Origin: an uncultured Oscillospiraceae bacterium
Lineage (GTDB): Bacteria; Bacillota; Clostridia; Oscillospirales; Oscillospiraceae
Direction: 5' to 3'
Length of the DNA stretch: 64,000 bases
NCBI GenBank assembly: GCA_944383165.1
Contig: CALWON010000001.1
Coordinates: 35,290-99,289 of the forward strand
A program made the translations under genes and the position numbers. Positions 26,564 to 35,340 of the stretch are shown here, in pieces. Numbering within the stretch: the first letter of the stretch is position 1; the number at the start of each line of letters is the position of its first letter. Below the pieces are notes generated by a model, which was given only the letters and a program-made list of their open reading frames with translations, did no database searches and was not told the DNA's origin.

Positions 26564-26598
26564 AATAACAGATGGGAGAATGTCTCCCATCTGTTATT
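26564..26598. terminator. Terminator at the end of the metal ATPase gene
   Basis: AATAACAGATGGGAGA pairs with TCTCCCATCTGTTATT over a 3-base loop. The ATPase stop codon lies inside the first arm as read on the minus strand. The U-run is better on the plus strand. Confidence 0.6.
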
Positions 26599-28477
26599 TT
26601 TTTGACGATTGATAGAGCAATCTTGCAGAATTTAAGATAGCAAGGATGGATACCCCCACATCTGCAAAAACAGCCAACCACAAATTGGCATGACCAAAAA
26701 TAGAAAGAGCCAGTACCAGTAACTTGATACCCAAAGCAAAGACAATATTCTGTCTTACAATTCTCATGGTCTTTTTGGCAATGGCGAGGGCTTTTGGCAG
26801 TGCTGACAGGCTGTCATCCATCAATACAACATCTGCCGCTTCAATGGCAGCATCCGAGCCCATAGCACCCATAGCAATTCCCACATCGGAGCGGGAGAGA
26901 ACCGGAGCATCGTTAATTCCATCCCCCACAAAAGCAAGTAACTGCCCATCCTGTTTGGCATGGAGCAGAGTTTCTACACAGGAGACCTTATCCTGAGGCA
27001 ACAGTTGGCTGTGTACCTCATCAAAACCCAGATAGGAACTGACTTTATTTGCAATGGAAGCACCATCACCTGTCAGCATCACCAGTTTGGAAATGCCTTG
27101 TTCCTTTAATTGCCTGAGATCCTCTTTTGCCTGTGGCTTGATTTGGTCTTCTACCACAAGAGAACCAAGGAATTGACCATCCTTTGCAACATAGACACCA
27201 CTGCCTAAGGGATTTTCCAAAGGAATTGCCTCAATCTGGTGTTGCTGCATCAGGGAGACATTGCCCACCAGCACCGATTTCCCGTCTACAATTGCCTGTA
27301 TTCCCAGCCCTGCTAGTTCCTGCACATGGGAGACACGGTTTGCATCAGGAGTTTTTCCATATTTCTGTAAAATAGCCTGTGCAATGGGGTGGGGACTAAA
27401 CTGTTCAGCCAAAGCAGTAAGTTCCACCAATTCCTCAGAGGAACAGGCGGAGGGGTATAGTTGGGAAACAGAAAAATGCCCCAGAGTTAATGTGCCTGTT
27501 TTGTCAAATACCATGGTTTTTACATGGGATAACGCCTCTAAATAGTTGCCGCCTTTGATTAAAATACCATTTCTGGATGCACCACCAATTCCACCAAAAA
27601 AAGCTAGGGGCACAGAGATGACAAGGGCACAGGGACAGGACACTACCAAAAAATTCAGGCTGCGTTGTATCCACATCAAAACAGGACCTAAGCCCAACAG
27701 TGGGGGTAAAAAAGCGAGGAAAAGTGCAGAGATGACTACAACTGGAGTATAATATCGGGCAAACTTTGTGATAAACTGTTCTGTCTTTGCCTTTTTGGAG
27801 CTGGCGTTTTCCACAAGCTCTAAGATTTTGGATACAGTAGAGGTCTCATAGGAATTAGTAACCTGTATGTGTAAGACACCGGTGAGATTGATACAGCCGC
27901 TGACAATTTCCTGACCGGGCTGGACATTGCGTTGATAACTTTCACCAGTCAAAGCGGAGGTGTCTAATTGGGAAGAACCATCCAACACAATTCCATCCAG
28001 AGGGACACGTTCGCCAGGTTTTACCACAATTTGTTCACCAGGTGACACTTGAGAGGGGTCTACTTCAATCAAAATGCCATCTCGTTCCACATTGGCGTGG
28101 TCGGGACGAATATCCATCAGAGCAGCGATGGAAGACCGGCTTCTATGCACTGCAACACTTTGAAACAATTCACCAATTTGATAGAACAGCATCACTGCCA
28201 CTGCCTCAGCAGTTTCCCCACATCCAAATGCACCAACCGTGGCAAGAGCCATCAGAAAGTTCTCATCAAAAACTTGCCCCTGTTTGATATTAAGTGCCGC
28301 TTTTTTCAACACATCCCAACCAATGATACCATATGGAATCAGATACAGAAAAAATTTCAGCCATCCATACAGGGGAAGCAGGGCAAACAGCAAAAATAAA
28401 CTGCCTGCAATCACAATGCGGTTTCTCGCTTTTTTCTGCTTTTTGGTTAGTTTGTAAGTCTGTTCTGTTTTACTCAT
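26594..28477 (-). CDS. Heavy-metal transporting P1B-type ATPase (Cd/Zn class)
   Basis: A 627-residue membrane pump that exports soft metals. Order: membrane segments at about 22-60 and 85-115, actuator domain with TGES near 195, the transmembrane metal motif SCPCALVIS near 315, phosphorylation motif DKTGTLT near 360, HP motif in SPHPIAQAI near 402, and the hinge GDGINDAPV near 525. CPC and the HP locus fit Zn/Cd/Pb pumps of the CadA/ZntA type. There is no N-terminal HMA domain in the protein; a separate HMA gene precedes it, overlapping by 4 bases (ATGA), which sets the start. The frame upstream of the ATG is only a shadow. Confidence 0.93.
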   Translation of the reverse strand: MSKTEQTYKLTKKQKKARNRIVIAGSLFLLFALLPLYGWLKFFLYLIPYGIIGWDVLKKAALNIKQGQVFDENFLMALATVGAFGCGETAEAVAVMLFYQIGELFQSVAVHRSRSSIAALMDIRPDHANVERDGILIEVDPSQVSPGEQIVVKPGERVPLDGIVLDGSSQLDTSALTGESYQRNVQPGQEIVSGCINLTGVLHIQVTNSYETSTVSKILELVENASSKKAKTEQFITKFARYYTPVVVISALFLAFLPPLLGLGPVLMWIQRSLNFLVVSCPCALVISVPLAFFGGIGGASRNGILIKGGNYLEALSHVKTMVFDKTGTLTLGHFSVSQLYPSACSSEELVELTALAEQFSPHPIAQAILQKYGKTPDANRVSHVQELAGLGIQAIVDGKSVLVGNVSLMQQHQIEAIPLENPLGSGVYVAKDGQFLGSLVVEDQIKPQAKEDLRQLKEQGISKLVMLTGDGASIANKVSSYLGFDEVHSQLLPQDKVSCVETLLHAKQDGQLLAFVGDGINDAPVLSRSDVGIAMGAMGSDAAIEAADVVLMDDSLSALPKALAIAKKTMRIVRQNIVFALGIKLLVLALSIFGHANLWLAVFADVGVSILAILNSARLLYQSSKK

Positions 28478-28695
28478 TTTGTTACAATACAGCAGTCTGG
28501 CTCGTACTTTTTGCAGATTTTTTGTGCCTGCTTTAAAATTTGATCCAACTGGCTGTCCTCCGCCTCTAGTGTCATTTTTTGGGTCAGAAAATTCACAGAA
28601 ACCTTGTGAACTCCAGGTAAAACGCTGATGTCCCGCTCCATCTTTGCGGCACAGTTGGCACATTCCAAATCTTCCATTTCAAATACATATTTCAT
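28474..28695 (-). CDS. Stand-alone HMA metal-binding protein
   Basis: A 73-residue ferredoxin-like HMA domain with the metal-binding CANC motif (DLECANCAAKME) near 12-18 and the usual VNFLTQKM strand. A second cysteine pair, CC near 69, stands at the C-terminus. It probably delivers Cd or Zn to the ATPase encoded next, replacing the domain that is normally fused to it. GGGAG lies 8 bases before the chosen ATG; a GTG three codons upstream is the alternative. Confidence 0.9.
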   Translation of the reverse strand: MKYVFEMEDLECANCAAKMERDISVLPGVHKVSVNFLTQKMTLEAEDSQLDQILKQAQKICKKYEPDCCIVTK

Positions 28696-28715
28696 GCCTA
28701 ACACTCCCTTTTACA

Positions 28716-29075
28716 TTATTCTGTTAAATGATCCATGCCCTGATTCAAAATACTCAAAACATGGTCATCCGCCAAGGAATAGTATAATACCTTGCCTTCA
28801 CGACGAAACTTGACCAATTTGCTGCCCTTCAAAACCCGAAGCTGATGGGATACGGCTGACTGGCTCACTTCCATCAGTTTTGCCAAGTCACAGACACACA
28901 GTTCTGACTCCAGAAGTGCATACAAAATTTTAATGCGTGTGCTGTCTCCAAAGATTTTAAATAGTTCTGCCAAATCATACAGAATTTCATCCTGTGGAAG
29001 CTGGCTGCGTACCTGCTCCACCAAGTCCATATGAATTTCTGTGGTATCACAGCAGAGGGGTTGATTTGATTCCAT
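28716..29075 (-). CDS. ArsR/SmtB-family metal-sensing repressor (CadC-like)
   Basis: A 119-residue winged-helix repressor. The alpha3N-type metal site ESELCVCDLAKLM near 58-70 matches CadC/ArsR sensors (CVC), with further Cys in the N-terminal PLCCDTT; the recognition helix is SQSAVSHQLRVLK near 74 and the wing is REGKVLYYSL. Metal binding should release DNA and switch on the HMA and ATPase genes, which follow after 20 bases. The operator lies just upstream over the transcription start. Confidence 0.93.
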   Translation of the reverse strand: MESNQPLCCDTTEIHMDLVEQVRSQLPQDEILYDLAELFKIFGDSTRIKILYALLESELCVCDLAKLMEVSQSAVSHQLRVLKGSKLVKFRREGKVLYYSLADDHVLSILNQGMDHLTE

Positions 29076-29087
29076 ACTACATCACCT

Positions 29088-29113
29088 AACATATGAATAA
29101 CTGTTCATGTGTT
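29088..29113. promoter_or_regulatory. Operator for the SmtB/CadC-type repressor
   Basis: Imperfect 26-bp palindrome AACATATGAATAA / CTGTTCATGTGTT, matching the known ATGAAYA-x-TRTTCAT pattern of ArsR/SmtB operators. It sits between the -10 box and the repressor start codon. Confidence 0.82.
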
Positions 29114-29114
29114 C

Positions 29115-29143
29115 ATGATACAACAAAGGGAAGATTCTGTCAA
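29115..29143 (-). promoter_or_regulatory. Promoter of the metal-resistance operon
   Basis: Minus strand TTGACA, 17-base spacer, TATCAT; the operator abuts the -10 box. Confidence 0.85.
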
Positions 29144-29173
29144 GGAAAAATACTGGCTTTTTCAAAAAACAAC

Positions 29174-29182
29174 TGGTATAAT
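29174..29182 (+). promoter_or_regulatory. Extended -10 promoter of the lipoprotein operon
   Basis: Plus strand TGGTATAAT; -35 region weak. About 120 bases before the lipoprotein start. Confidence 0.6.
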
Positions 29183-29303
29183 AGTGCGGCTTTGAAAGTG
29201 TTCTGAAAGGGACATGGAACTTTTTTAGAAAGTCATCGTCCAACAGAAACAGAACAAGCAATTTATGATGTTCCATTTACTTTGAGAATAAGGAGAATTT
29301 TAT

Positions 29304-30344
29304 ATGAAACGTCGTACCTATGCAATGATCATATCTCTGGCTCTGTCAGCATCTCTACTGGTTGCCTGTGGGTCCAACAAAGAGAACAACAGCAGTCAGT
29401 CCACAGAAAGTGGGATTGCATCCAGTCAGGATGTCACCAGTCAGGGCAGTAGTTCCACACCAGACATGAGTACCCCAGATGTCAGTACATCCAATCCAGA
29501 TGAGAGTGTGTCTGTTCCAGATGTGTCTCAGGAACAGCCAGCAGATTCCTCTGAGGAAAAGCCTGTGGAAGAACCACAGGTGAAGGCATCCCTCACATTG
29601 GATACCACAGATTTTTCCCTGTTTCAGGCAGGTTCCAGCCATACCCTGAAACCAACTGTACAGGGAGTGGCAGATGGCACAAAAGTGACCTTCCAGTCTG
29701 GCAATGAGGCAGTGGCTACTGTGGACGAGACAGGAAAGGTAACTGCGGTTGCCCCTGGCACTGCAAAGATTACTGTGACAGCAGGGGATCTAAAAGCCAC
29801 CTGTATTGTGCGTTGTAAGTTTGAGGTTGAAACACCATCTGAGGGTGGCAACACAGATTCCTCCACTGGTTCTGGCAGCTCTAGCAGCTCCGGTTCCAGT
29901 AGTTCTGGGTCTGGAAGTTCCAGCAGTACCCCCTCTGATGGGCAGGTAAATCTGGCTGATTTCTATAATAGTGTAATTTCCAGTTATGAGATGCCCAACC
30001 TTTCCAAGGCAGATTCCACTATTATGGATAATAACTATGCTGGACTCAGTGCCATTGCTATGGAGCAGACAGAGGTATATGTGAACTTTATGTCTATGAA
30101 CAATGGTGAAATTGCTCTGGTACAGGTGAAGGATGCAGGGGATGTGGACAAGGTAAAGGCAATTTTCCAGGCACGCATTGACTATATGGTAGGCGATGGA
30201 AATGGTCCTGGTGGTGCATGGTATCCAGAACCCACCCAGATTTGGGAGGAAAATTCCCGTGTGGTGTCCAATGGCAACTATGTGATGATGGTAGTTGGAA
30301 CTGACTGTGATGCCATTGTGAACGATTTTAATGCACTGTTTTAA
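29304..30344 (+). CDS. Lipoprotein with Ig-like (BIG2) and DUF4358 domains
   Basis: A 346-residue surface lipoprotein: signal peptide with lipobox LLVACG at 18-23; a Ser/Asp/Pro-rich spacer to about 90; a BIG2-type Ig-like domain at about 95-172 (SGNEAVATVDETGKVTAVAPG); a Ser/Gly linker at about 185-212; and a C-terminal DUF4358 domain (YAGLSAIAMEQTEVYV, MVVGTDCDAIVNDF). It leads a likely three-gene operon with an MBOAT acyltransferase and a DHHW protein, the usual neighbours of DUF4358 genes in Clostridia. Its role in the acyl-transfer system is not known. Confidence 0.85.
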   Translation: MKRRTYAMIISLALSASLLVACGSNKENNSSQSTESGIASSQDVTSQGSSSTPDMSTPDVSTSNPDESVSVPDVSQEQPADSSEEKPVEEPQVKASLTLDTTDFSLFQAGSSHTLKPTVQGVADGTKVTFQSGNEAVATVDETGKVTAVAPGTAKITVTAGDLKATCIVRCKFEVETPSEGGNTDSSTGSGSSSSSGSSSSGSGSSSSTPSDGQVNLADFYNSVISSYEMPNLSKADSTIMDNNYAGLSAIAMEQTEVYVNFMSMNNGEIALVQVKDAGDVDKVKAIFQARIDYMVGDGNGPGGAWYPEPTQIWEENSRVVSNGNYVMMVVGTDCDAIVNDFNALF

Positions 30345-30411
30345 TAAACTTTTGACAGGTGGGTAGATGTGTTCTACTCACCTGATTGTACTGAGACAGG
30401 AGGATGGGCAG

Positions 30412-31815
30412 ATGGTTTTTTCCACACCTACCTTTTTATTTTACTTTCTGGTGATCACATTGCTGGTCTACTATGTTGTACCCAGAAAACTGAGGAATGG
30501 AGTTATTTTGCTGTCCTCCCTCTTTTTCTATTTCTGGGGCGAACAGCTCTATGTTGCCATTATGCTTCTCTCCACAGCCATAGACTACACCCACGGTCTG
30601 CTGGTGGAGAAATTTCTTGCCAAAGGAGAGCGACGACATGCCCAAATGGCGGTGGCGTCCTCCATTGTGTCCAATCTGGCACTGTTGCTGTTTTTTAAAT
30701 ACTGGGATTTTATTGCGGGTTCCTTGCAGGCGATTGGATTGACCTTTGTACCAGTGTTGGGTGTCCATTTGCCCATAGGCATTTCCTTTTACACCTTCCA
30801 AACCATGAGTTATACTATTGATGTATACCGTGGAGATGCCAGAGCACAGAAAAATATTATTAACTTTGGTACCTTTGTCACACTGTTTCCCCAACTGATT
30901 GCAGGACCCATTATCAAGTATAAGGACTTAGGCGACCAGATTGACCAACGAATCACGTCTGTGGAGAAATTTGCATCTGGTGTCCAGATGTTTATGATTG
31001 GCATGGGCAAAAAGGTGCTGATTGCCAACAATGTGGGAATGCTTTGGGACAGCTATAAGGCAATGGCAGTGGGAGAGTTGACCGTTGCAGGGGCATGGCT
31101 GGGCGTTTTGGCGTTTGCCTTCCAGCTTTACTTTGACTTCTCTGGTTACTCCGACATGGCGGTAGGACTGGGGCGTATGATTGGATTTGAATTTCTACCC
31201 AACTTTAACTATCCCTATATCTCAAGATCCATTACAGAGTTTTGGAGAAGGTGGCACATTTCCCTTTCCACCTGGTTTAAAGAGTATCTCTATATTCCTC
31301 TGGGAGGAAACCGCTGCTCAAAGGGACGACAAATTTTTAATTTGTTGGTGGTATGGGCAGCCACAGGCATTTGGCATGGAGCCAGTTGGAATTTTCTCAT
31401 CTGGGGGCTATATTTCTGGGCAATTTTGATGGTGGAAAAGTTATGGCTGTTAAAGCGGCTGGAACGGTTTCCAAAGGTGCTCCAGCATGTGTATGCCCTG
31501 TTTCTGATTTTAGTCAGCTGGGGTATTTTCGCCATAGAAGATTTTGGTCAACTGGGCGGCTACCTCAAGGTAATGTTTGGATTGGGTGGTGTGCCACTGG
31601 CAGATGACACATTTGGGTACTATTTGACCAGCTATCTGCCTGTATTGTGTGTGGCTGCCATTGCATCCACTCCCACAGGGGTGGCACTATACCGCTCTGT
31701 CCCACGAAAGGTTGCCAATGGAGTGGGTGCAGTGCTGATTTTAGCAGGTTTGGTGATTTGTACCGCCTATCTGGTGGACGGCACTTACAATCCCTTCTTG
31801 TATTTCCGATTCTAA
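30412..31815 (+). CDS. MBOAT family O-acyltransferase (AlgI/DltB-like)
   Basis: A 467-residue polytopic membrane protein of about ten hydrophobic segments. AlgI-type signatures: VLGVHLPIGISFYTFQ near 120, QLIAGPIIKYKDL near 168, FDFSGYSDMAVGLG near 245, ITEFWRRWHISLSTW near 283 and the catalytic-His motif GIWHGASWNF near 323. Such proteins pass an acyl group across the membrane to an extracellular partner. AGGAGG stands 8 bases before the chosen ATG. The partner is probably the DHHW protein encoded next, 15 bases downstream. Confidence 0.93.
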   Translation: MVFSTPTFLFYFLVITLLVYYVVPRKLRNGVILLSSLFFYFWGEQLYVAIMLLSTAIDYTHGLLVEKFLAKGERRHAQMAVASSIVSNLALLLFFKYWDFIAGSLQAIGLTFVPVLGVHLPIGISFYTFQTMSYTIDVYRGDARAQKNIINFGTFVTLFPQLIAGPIIKYKDLGDQIDQRITSVEKFASGVQMFMIGMGKKVLIANNVGMLWDSYKAMAVGELTVAGAWLGVLAFAFQLYFDFSGYSDMAVGLGRMIGFEFLPNFNYPYISRSITEFWRRWHISLSTWFKEYLYIPLGGNRCSKGRQIFNLLVVWAATGIWHGASWNFLIWGLYFWAILMVEKLWLLKRLERFPKVLQHVYALFLILVSWGIFAIEDFGQLGGYLKVMFGLGGVPLADDTFGYYLTSYLPVLCVAAIASTPTGVALYRSVPRKVANGVGAVLILAGLVICTAYLVDGTYNPFLYFRF

Positions 31816-31830
31816 GAAAGCAGGTGCAAT

Positions 31831-32961
31831 ATGGATAAGAAATACAGCATATTTCTGGTTTTGCTATTTTCCCTGTTTGTAGGTGGTATTTTTGTGGGTA
31901 CTGTGGTGAACAGTGTGACTGCACCAGAACAGGAATTCTCTGAACTGGAAAACAGATATTTGGCAAAGCCCCCCAAGTTATCAGTAGAAACTGTGTTAGA
32001 CGGCTCCTTCATGACCAATGCAGAAAAGTATATCAATGACCATGTGATAGGGCGTGACCTGTGGGTGGAATGGAAGGCATGGTGTGAACGGCTCAGTGGA
32101 AAAAAGGAGAACAACGGGGTCTATCTGGGTAGTCAGGAAACACTCATTAACCGTCTGCAAGAACCAGATGAGGAACAATTGGAAAAAAATGCAGGATATG
32201 TCAATCAACTGGTCAATAATGTGGATATTTCGGTCTATTTTGGGTTGATTCCCTCCTCTGCTGCCATCTGGCAGGACAGGCTGCCAAAAGGTGCACCTAC
32301 CGCAGATGAACTGGAAATTATCACAGAGTTATATGAGCAGGTGCAGACTCACACCATTGACTTATATACCAATCTGAACAATCACAATCAAGAGGAAATT
32401 TATTACCGTACCGACCACCACTGGACCAGTTTGGGTGCATATTACGGCTATGAAGCCATCATGCAGTCTTTGGGTATGACAGCCCTGCCACTGGATGAGG
32501 AAAATAAGGTGACAGTTTCAGAGGACTTTTATGGAACTATTTTCTCTACCTCAGGGGTGCGATGGGTTGCACCAGACCACATTGACCGATATATTTCAGG
32601 GGATGGGCTAAAGGTCACAGCCTATCCAGAGGGAACCCCAGTGGACAGCACATTATATGTGGACAGCTATTTGGAAGTGAAAGACAAGTATTCCTCTTTT
32701 TTGGGTGGCAATCAACCCCTATGTGTGATTGAAACCCAGTTGACAGATGCCCCCAAGGTGCTCATTATTCGAGATTCCTATACAGATAGCCTTGCACCCT
32801 TCCTGACACAGAATTTTTCAGAAATTCATCTCTTTGACCCAAGAATGAATTTAACCAGTGTAAAGGACTATGTGGCACAAAATGAAATTGATACCGTGAT
32901 TGTGCTGTACAGTATTTCTAACTTTGTCTCAGCGGATAACCTTTTTGTATTGGCACGTTAA
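31831..32961 (+). CDS. DHHW family protein (AlgJ/AlgX-like acyltransferase partner)
   Basis: A 376-residue protein with one N-terminal membrane anchor (about 6-28) and an outside SGNH-like domain. The family motif TDHHWTSLGA is near 192 and the serine-containing IIRDSYTDS near 312, as in AlgJ/AlgX proteins that complete O-acetylation of exported polysaccharide. The substrate is unknown here; no polysaccharide polymerase gene is in the window. It ends the operon before a strong terminator. Confidence 0.9.
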   Translation: MDKKYSIFLVLLFSLFVGGIFVGTVVNSVTAPEQEFSELENRYLAKPPKLSVETVLDGSFMTNAEKYINDHVIGRDLWVEWKAWCERLSGKKENNGVYLGSQETLINRLQEPDEEQLEKNAGYVNQLVNNVDISVYFGLIPSSAAIWQDRLPKGAPTADELEIITELYEQVQTHTIDLYTNLNNHNQEEIYYRTDHHWTSLGAYYGYEAIMQSLGMTALPLDEENKVTVSEDFYGTIFSTSGVRWVAPDHIDRYISGDGLKVTAYPEGTPVDSTLYVDSYLEVKDKYSSFLGGNQPLCVIETQLTDAPKVLIIRDSYTDSLAPFLTQNFSEIHLFDPRMNLTSVKDYVAQNEIDTVIVLYSISNFVSADNLFVLAR

Positions 32962-32977
32962 GAAAAAATTACAAAAT

Positions 32978-33015
32978 AAAAGGAGAGCTCCACTTTTGGA
33001 GCTCTCCTTTTTGTT
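32978..33015. terminator. Terminator after the DHHW gene
   Basis: 15-bp stem AAAAGGAGAGCTCCA with TGGAGCTCTCCTTTT followed by TTGTTTT. Confidence 0.92.
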
Positions 33016-33083
33016 TTAACATACTGCCGTTCAAATGGATTGCCTTATAGTAAACGACATACATGTTGCAAGGTATTTTTGGA

Positions 33084-34718
33084 TCATGCACGGTTTTGTG
33101 CTTCTACAAGACGGACACCACAATATTTTTCTCTCAACTTGGGCTTTTCAATTTTGCCGGTGGGATTGCGTGGAATATCTGCAAAAATAATTTTTCTAGG
33201 ACGTTTATAACGGGGTAACTCTGTGCAGAACTGAATGATTTCGCTTTCTGTACAATTCATACCATCCTTAACCTGGATGATAGCGGCAGCAATTTCCCCT
33301 AATCGCTGGTCAGGAAGACCAATGACAGCTACATCATGTACTTTGGGGTAGGCAGATAGAAAATCCTCAATTTGGACAGGATATAGGTTTTCACCGCCAG
33401 AAATAATCACATCTTTTTTACGGTCAACCAGGAAATAGAATCCATCCTTGTCCTGCATTGCCATATCTCCAGTATGAAGCCAGCCATCCTGTAAAACCGC
33501 ATTGGTAGCCGCTTCATCATGGTAATAACACACCATAACGCCGGGACCTTTGACACACAGCTCACCTACTTCTCCCTGTGAAACAGTGTTTCCATCCTCG
33601 TCTACAATCTTTAACTCCCAGCCATATCCAGCCACACCAATGGCTCCAACTTTGTCCAGATGGTCCATACCCAGATGGACACAGCCCGGACCAGTGGACT
33701 CAGACAGCCCATAGTTGGTATCATATTTGTGATGTGGGAAGTATTGCATCCAGTGTTTGATGAGGGATGGGGGTACTGGTTGTGCTCCTATGTGCATCAG
33801 TCTCCACTGAGATAGGGTGTAGTCATCCATAGACAACTCGCCACGGTCCAGGGCAGCCAAAATATCCTGACACCAAGGCACCAACAGCCAGACAATGGTA
33901 CAATGTTCTCTGGATACAGCATCAAAAATAGCTTTGGGTGTGTTCCCTTTCAGCAAAACAGCCTTTCCACCTGTAAAAAGAGAACCAAACCAGTGCATTT
34001 TGGCACCAGTATGATAGAGGGGTGGAATACACAGGAACACATCCTCATGGGTAGTCTCATGGTGCATTGCCTCCATACGTGCAGCATGAAGCAAAGAGGA
34101 ATGGCGTAGTAAAATCGCTTTGGGAAAACCAGTCGTACCAGAGGAATAGTAAATGGCTGCATCATCTGCATCATCGACAAGCACCTTGGGAGCCATAGAG
34201 GAGCAATTTGCAGTTGCTCGGTGGTAGTCCTCGGCGAAAGTGGGACAGGTATCACCTACAAAAAATAATAAACGTTCTTTGCCAACGGATGGGACAATAT
34301 CTTCCACACGTCCAATAAACTCAGGACCAAAAAACAAAATGTCCACATCAGCCAGTTTTACACAATATTCAATTTCCTGCGCAGTATAGCGGAAATTCAA
34401 AGGTACAGCCACAGCCCCAGCCTTTAAAATCCCAAAGTAAATGGGCAGCCACTCCAGCCCGTTCATTAACAAAATAGCAACCTTTTGTCCCTTTTTGATG
34501 CCTCTCCCCAGTAGGAGGTTGGCAACCCGATTGGCTTTTTCATCAAAAATGGACCAGGTAATTTCTCTACGGTAGGGGGCAGTAGAGGAAGGTTGAATCA
34601 ATTCATATTCCTTCCATGTGACCCTCTGTGTCTCCTGCACTTCAGGATTGATTTCTACCAGTGCCACCTCATCGCCATATAGCTTGCTGTTTCTCTCTAA
34701 CAAATCTGTAATTGGCAC
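33084..34718 (-). CDS. AMP-dependent acyl-CoA synthetase
   Basis: A 544-residue adenylate-forming ligase that activates a carboxylic acid with ATP and CoA. Core motifs: YYSSGTTGFPKAILLRH near 190 (P-loop), NYGLSESTGP near 335, WLHTGDMAMQDKDGF near 418, DRKKDVIISGGENLYP near 436 and the catalytic Lys in RNPTGKIEKPKL near 522. The class is medium/long-chain or aryl acids; the exact substrate cannot be read. GTG start after GGGG. It diverges from the TrpR-like regulator and the iorAB operon, so an aryl or fatty acid from amino-acid fermentation is a reasonable guess. Confidence 0.9.
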   Translation of the reverse strand: MPITDLLERNSKLYGDEVALVEINPEVQETQRVTWKEYELIQPSSTAPYRREITWSIFDEKANRVANLLLGRGIKKGQKVAILLMNGLEWLPIYFGILKAGAVAVPLNFRYTAQEIEYCVKLADVDILFFGPEFIGRVEDIVPSVGKERLLFFVGDTCPTFAEDYHRATANCSSMAPKVLVDDADDAAIYYSSGTTGFPKAILLRHSSLLHAARMEAMHHETTHEDVFLCIPPLYHTGAKMHWFGSLFTGGKAVLLKGNTPKAIFDAVSREHCTIVWLLVPWCQDILAALDRGELSMDDYTLSQWRLMHIGAQPVPPSLIKHWMQYFPHHKYDTNYGLSESTGPGCVHLGMDHLDKVGAIGVAGYGWELKIVDEDGNTVSQGEVGELCVKGPGVMVCYYHDEAATNAVLQDGWLHTGDMAMQDKDGFYFLVDRKKDVIISGGENLYPVQIEDFLSAYPKVHDVAVIGLPDQRLGEIAAAIIQVKDGMNCTESEIIQFCTELPRYKRPRKIIFADIPRNPTGKIEKPKLREKYCGVRLVEAQNRA

Positions 34719-34776
34719 GGTTACCCCTTCCCTTCTCTCAATACTTCAACGGTTTTAACCTTTAAACCACTAAAGT

Positions 34777-34805
34777 AGAATACAGCACTTTCTCTATTCT
34801 GTCAA
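34777..34805 (-). promoter_or_regulatory. Promoter of the acyl-CoA synthetase gene
   Basis: Minus strand TTGACA, 17-base spacer, TATTCT. Confidence 0.78.
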
Positions 34806-34862
34806 GTAGTTTCTCCCCAGAATGGCAGGGGAAAATTTAGAAAAAATTTATGCCATAAAGTG

Positions 34863-34891
34863 TTTACCTCAACGCTTTAATGTGTTAACAT
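34863..34891 (+). promoter_or_regulatory. Promoter of the TrpR-like/iorAB operon
   Basis: Plus strand TTTACC, 17-base spacer, TAACAT, divergent from the synthetase promoter with 57 bases between the two -35 boxes. Any shared regulation would act in this gap. Confidence 0.65.
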
Positions 34892-34968
34892 ATACAGTAG
34901 GCTTCCTATCCGCCCTAAGAGATAGCATATCAACTGGTGTAGCCAGCAGATCAGGAAGGAGTTGTCAT

Positions 34969-35286
34969 ATGGCAAAGACAGAGCGAAAGGAACATAGCAT
35001 GGCTCTTTATGAGACCATCTTAAAATTGAAAGATTTGGACGAATGCCGCCGTTTTTTTGAGGATCTGTGTACTCCAACTGAGCTGCAATCCATGGAACAA
35101 CGCTTTGATGTAGCAGTGTATTTACAGCAGGGGCTTGTCTATCTGGATATTTTGGAGAGGACGGGGGCAAGCAGTGCTACCATTAGCCGTGTGCGCAGGT
35201 CCCTTCTGGAGAATGGGGCAGGTGGGGTCATTCAGGAGATTATCACCCGTGAGGGATTGGATCAGGTAAAAGAAGTGGCAGAATGA
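34969..35286 (+). CDS. TrpR/YerC-family transcriptional regulator
   Basis: A 105-residue all-helical protein of the YerC/YecD branch of the Trp repressor superfamily: LKDLDECRRFFEDLCTPTE, then LQSMEQRFDVAVYL, and the helix-turn-helix segment TGASSATISRVRRSL near 70-84. The chosen ATG has AAGGAG 7 bases before it; 49 codons upstream are open but without a ribosome site. It heads the iorA-iorB-paaK-ACT group by 54 bases. Whether it senses an aromatic amino acid as TrpR does is inference from this context. Confidence 0.88.
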   Translation: MAKTERKEHSMALYETILKLKDLDECRRFFEDLCTPTELQSMEQRFDVAVYLQQGLVYLDILERTGASSATISRVRRSLLENGAGGVIQEIITREGLDQVKEVAE

Positions 35287-35340
35287 GGACTGCCACACTT
35301 TTTCAAAAATAGAAAACCAAAAGCAGGGAGAAGATTCAAA

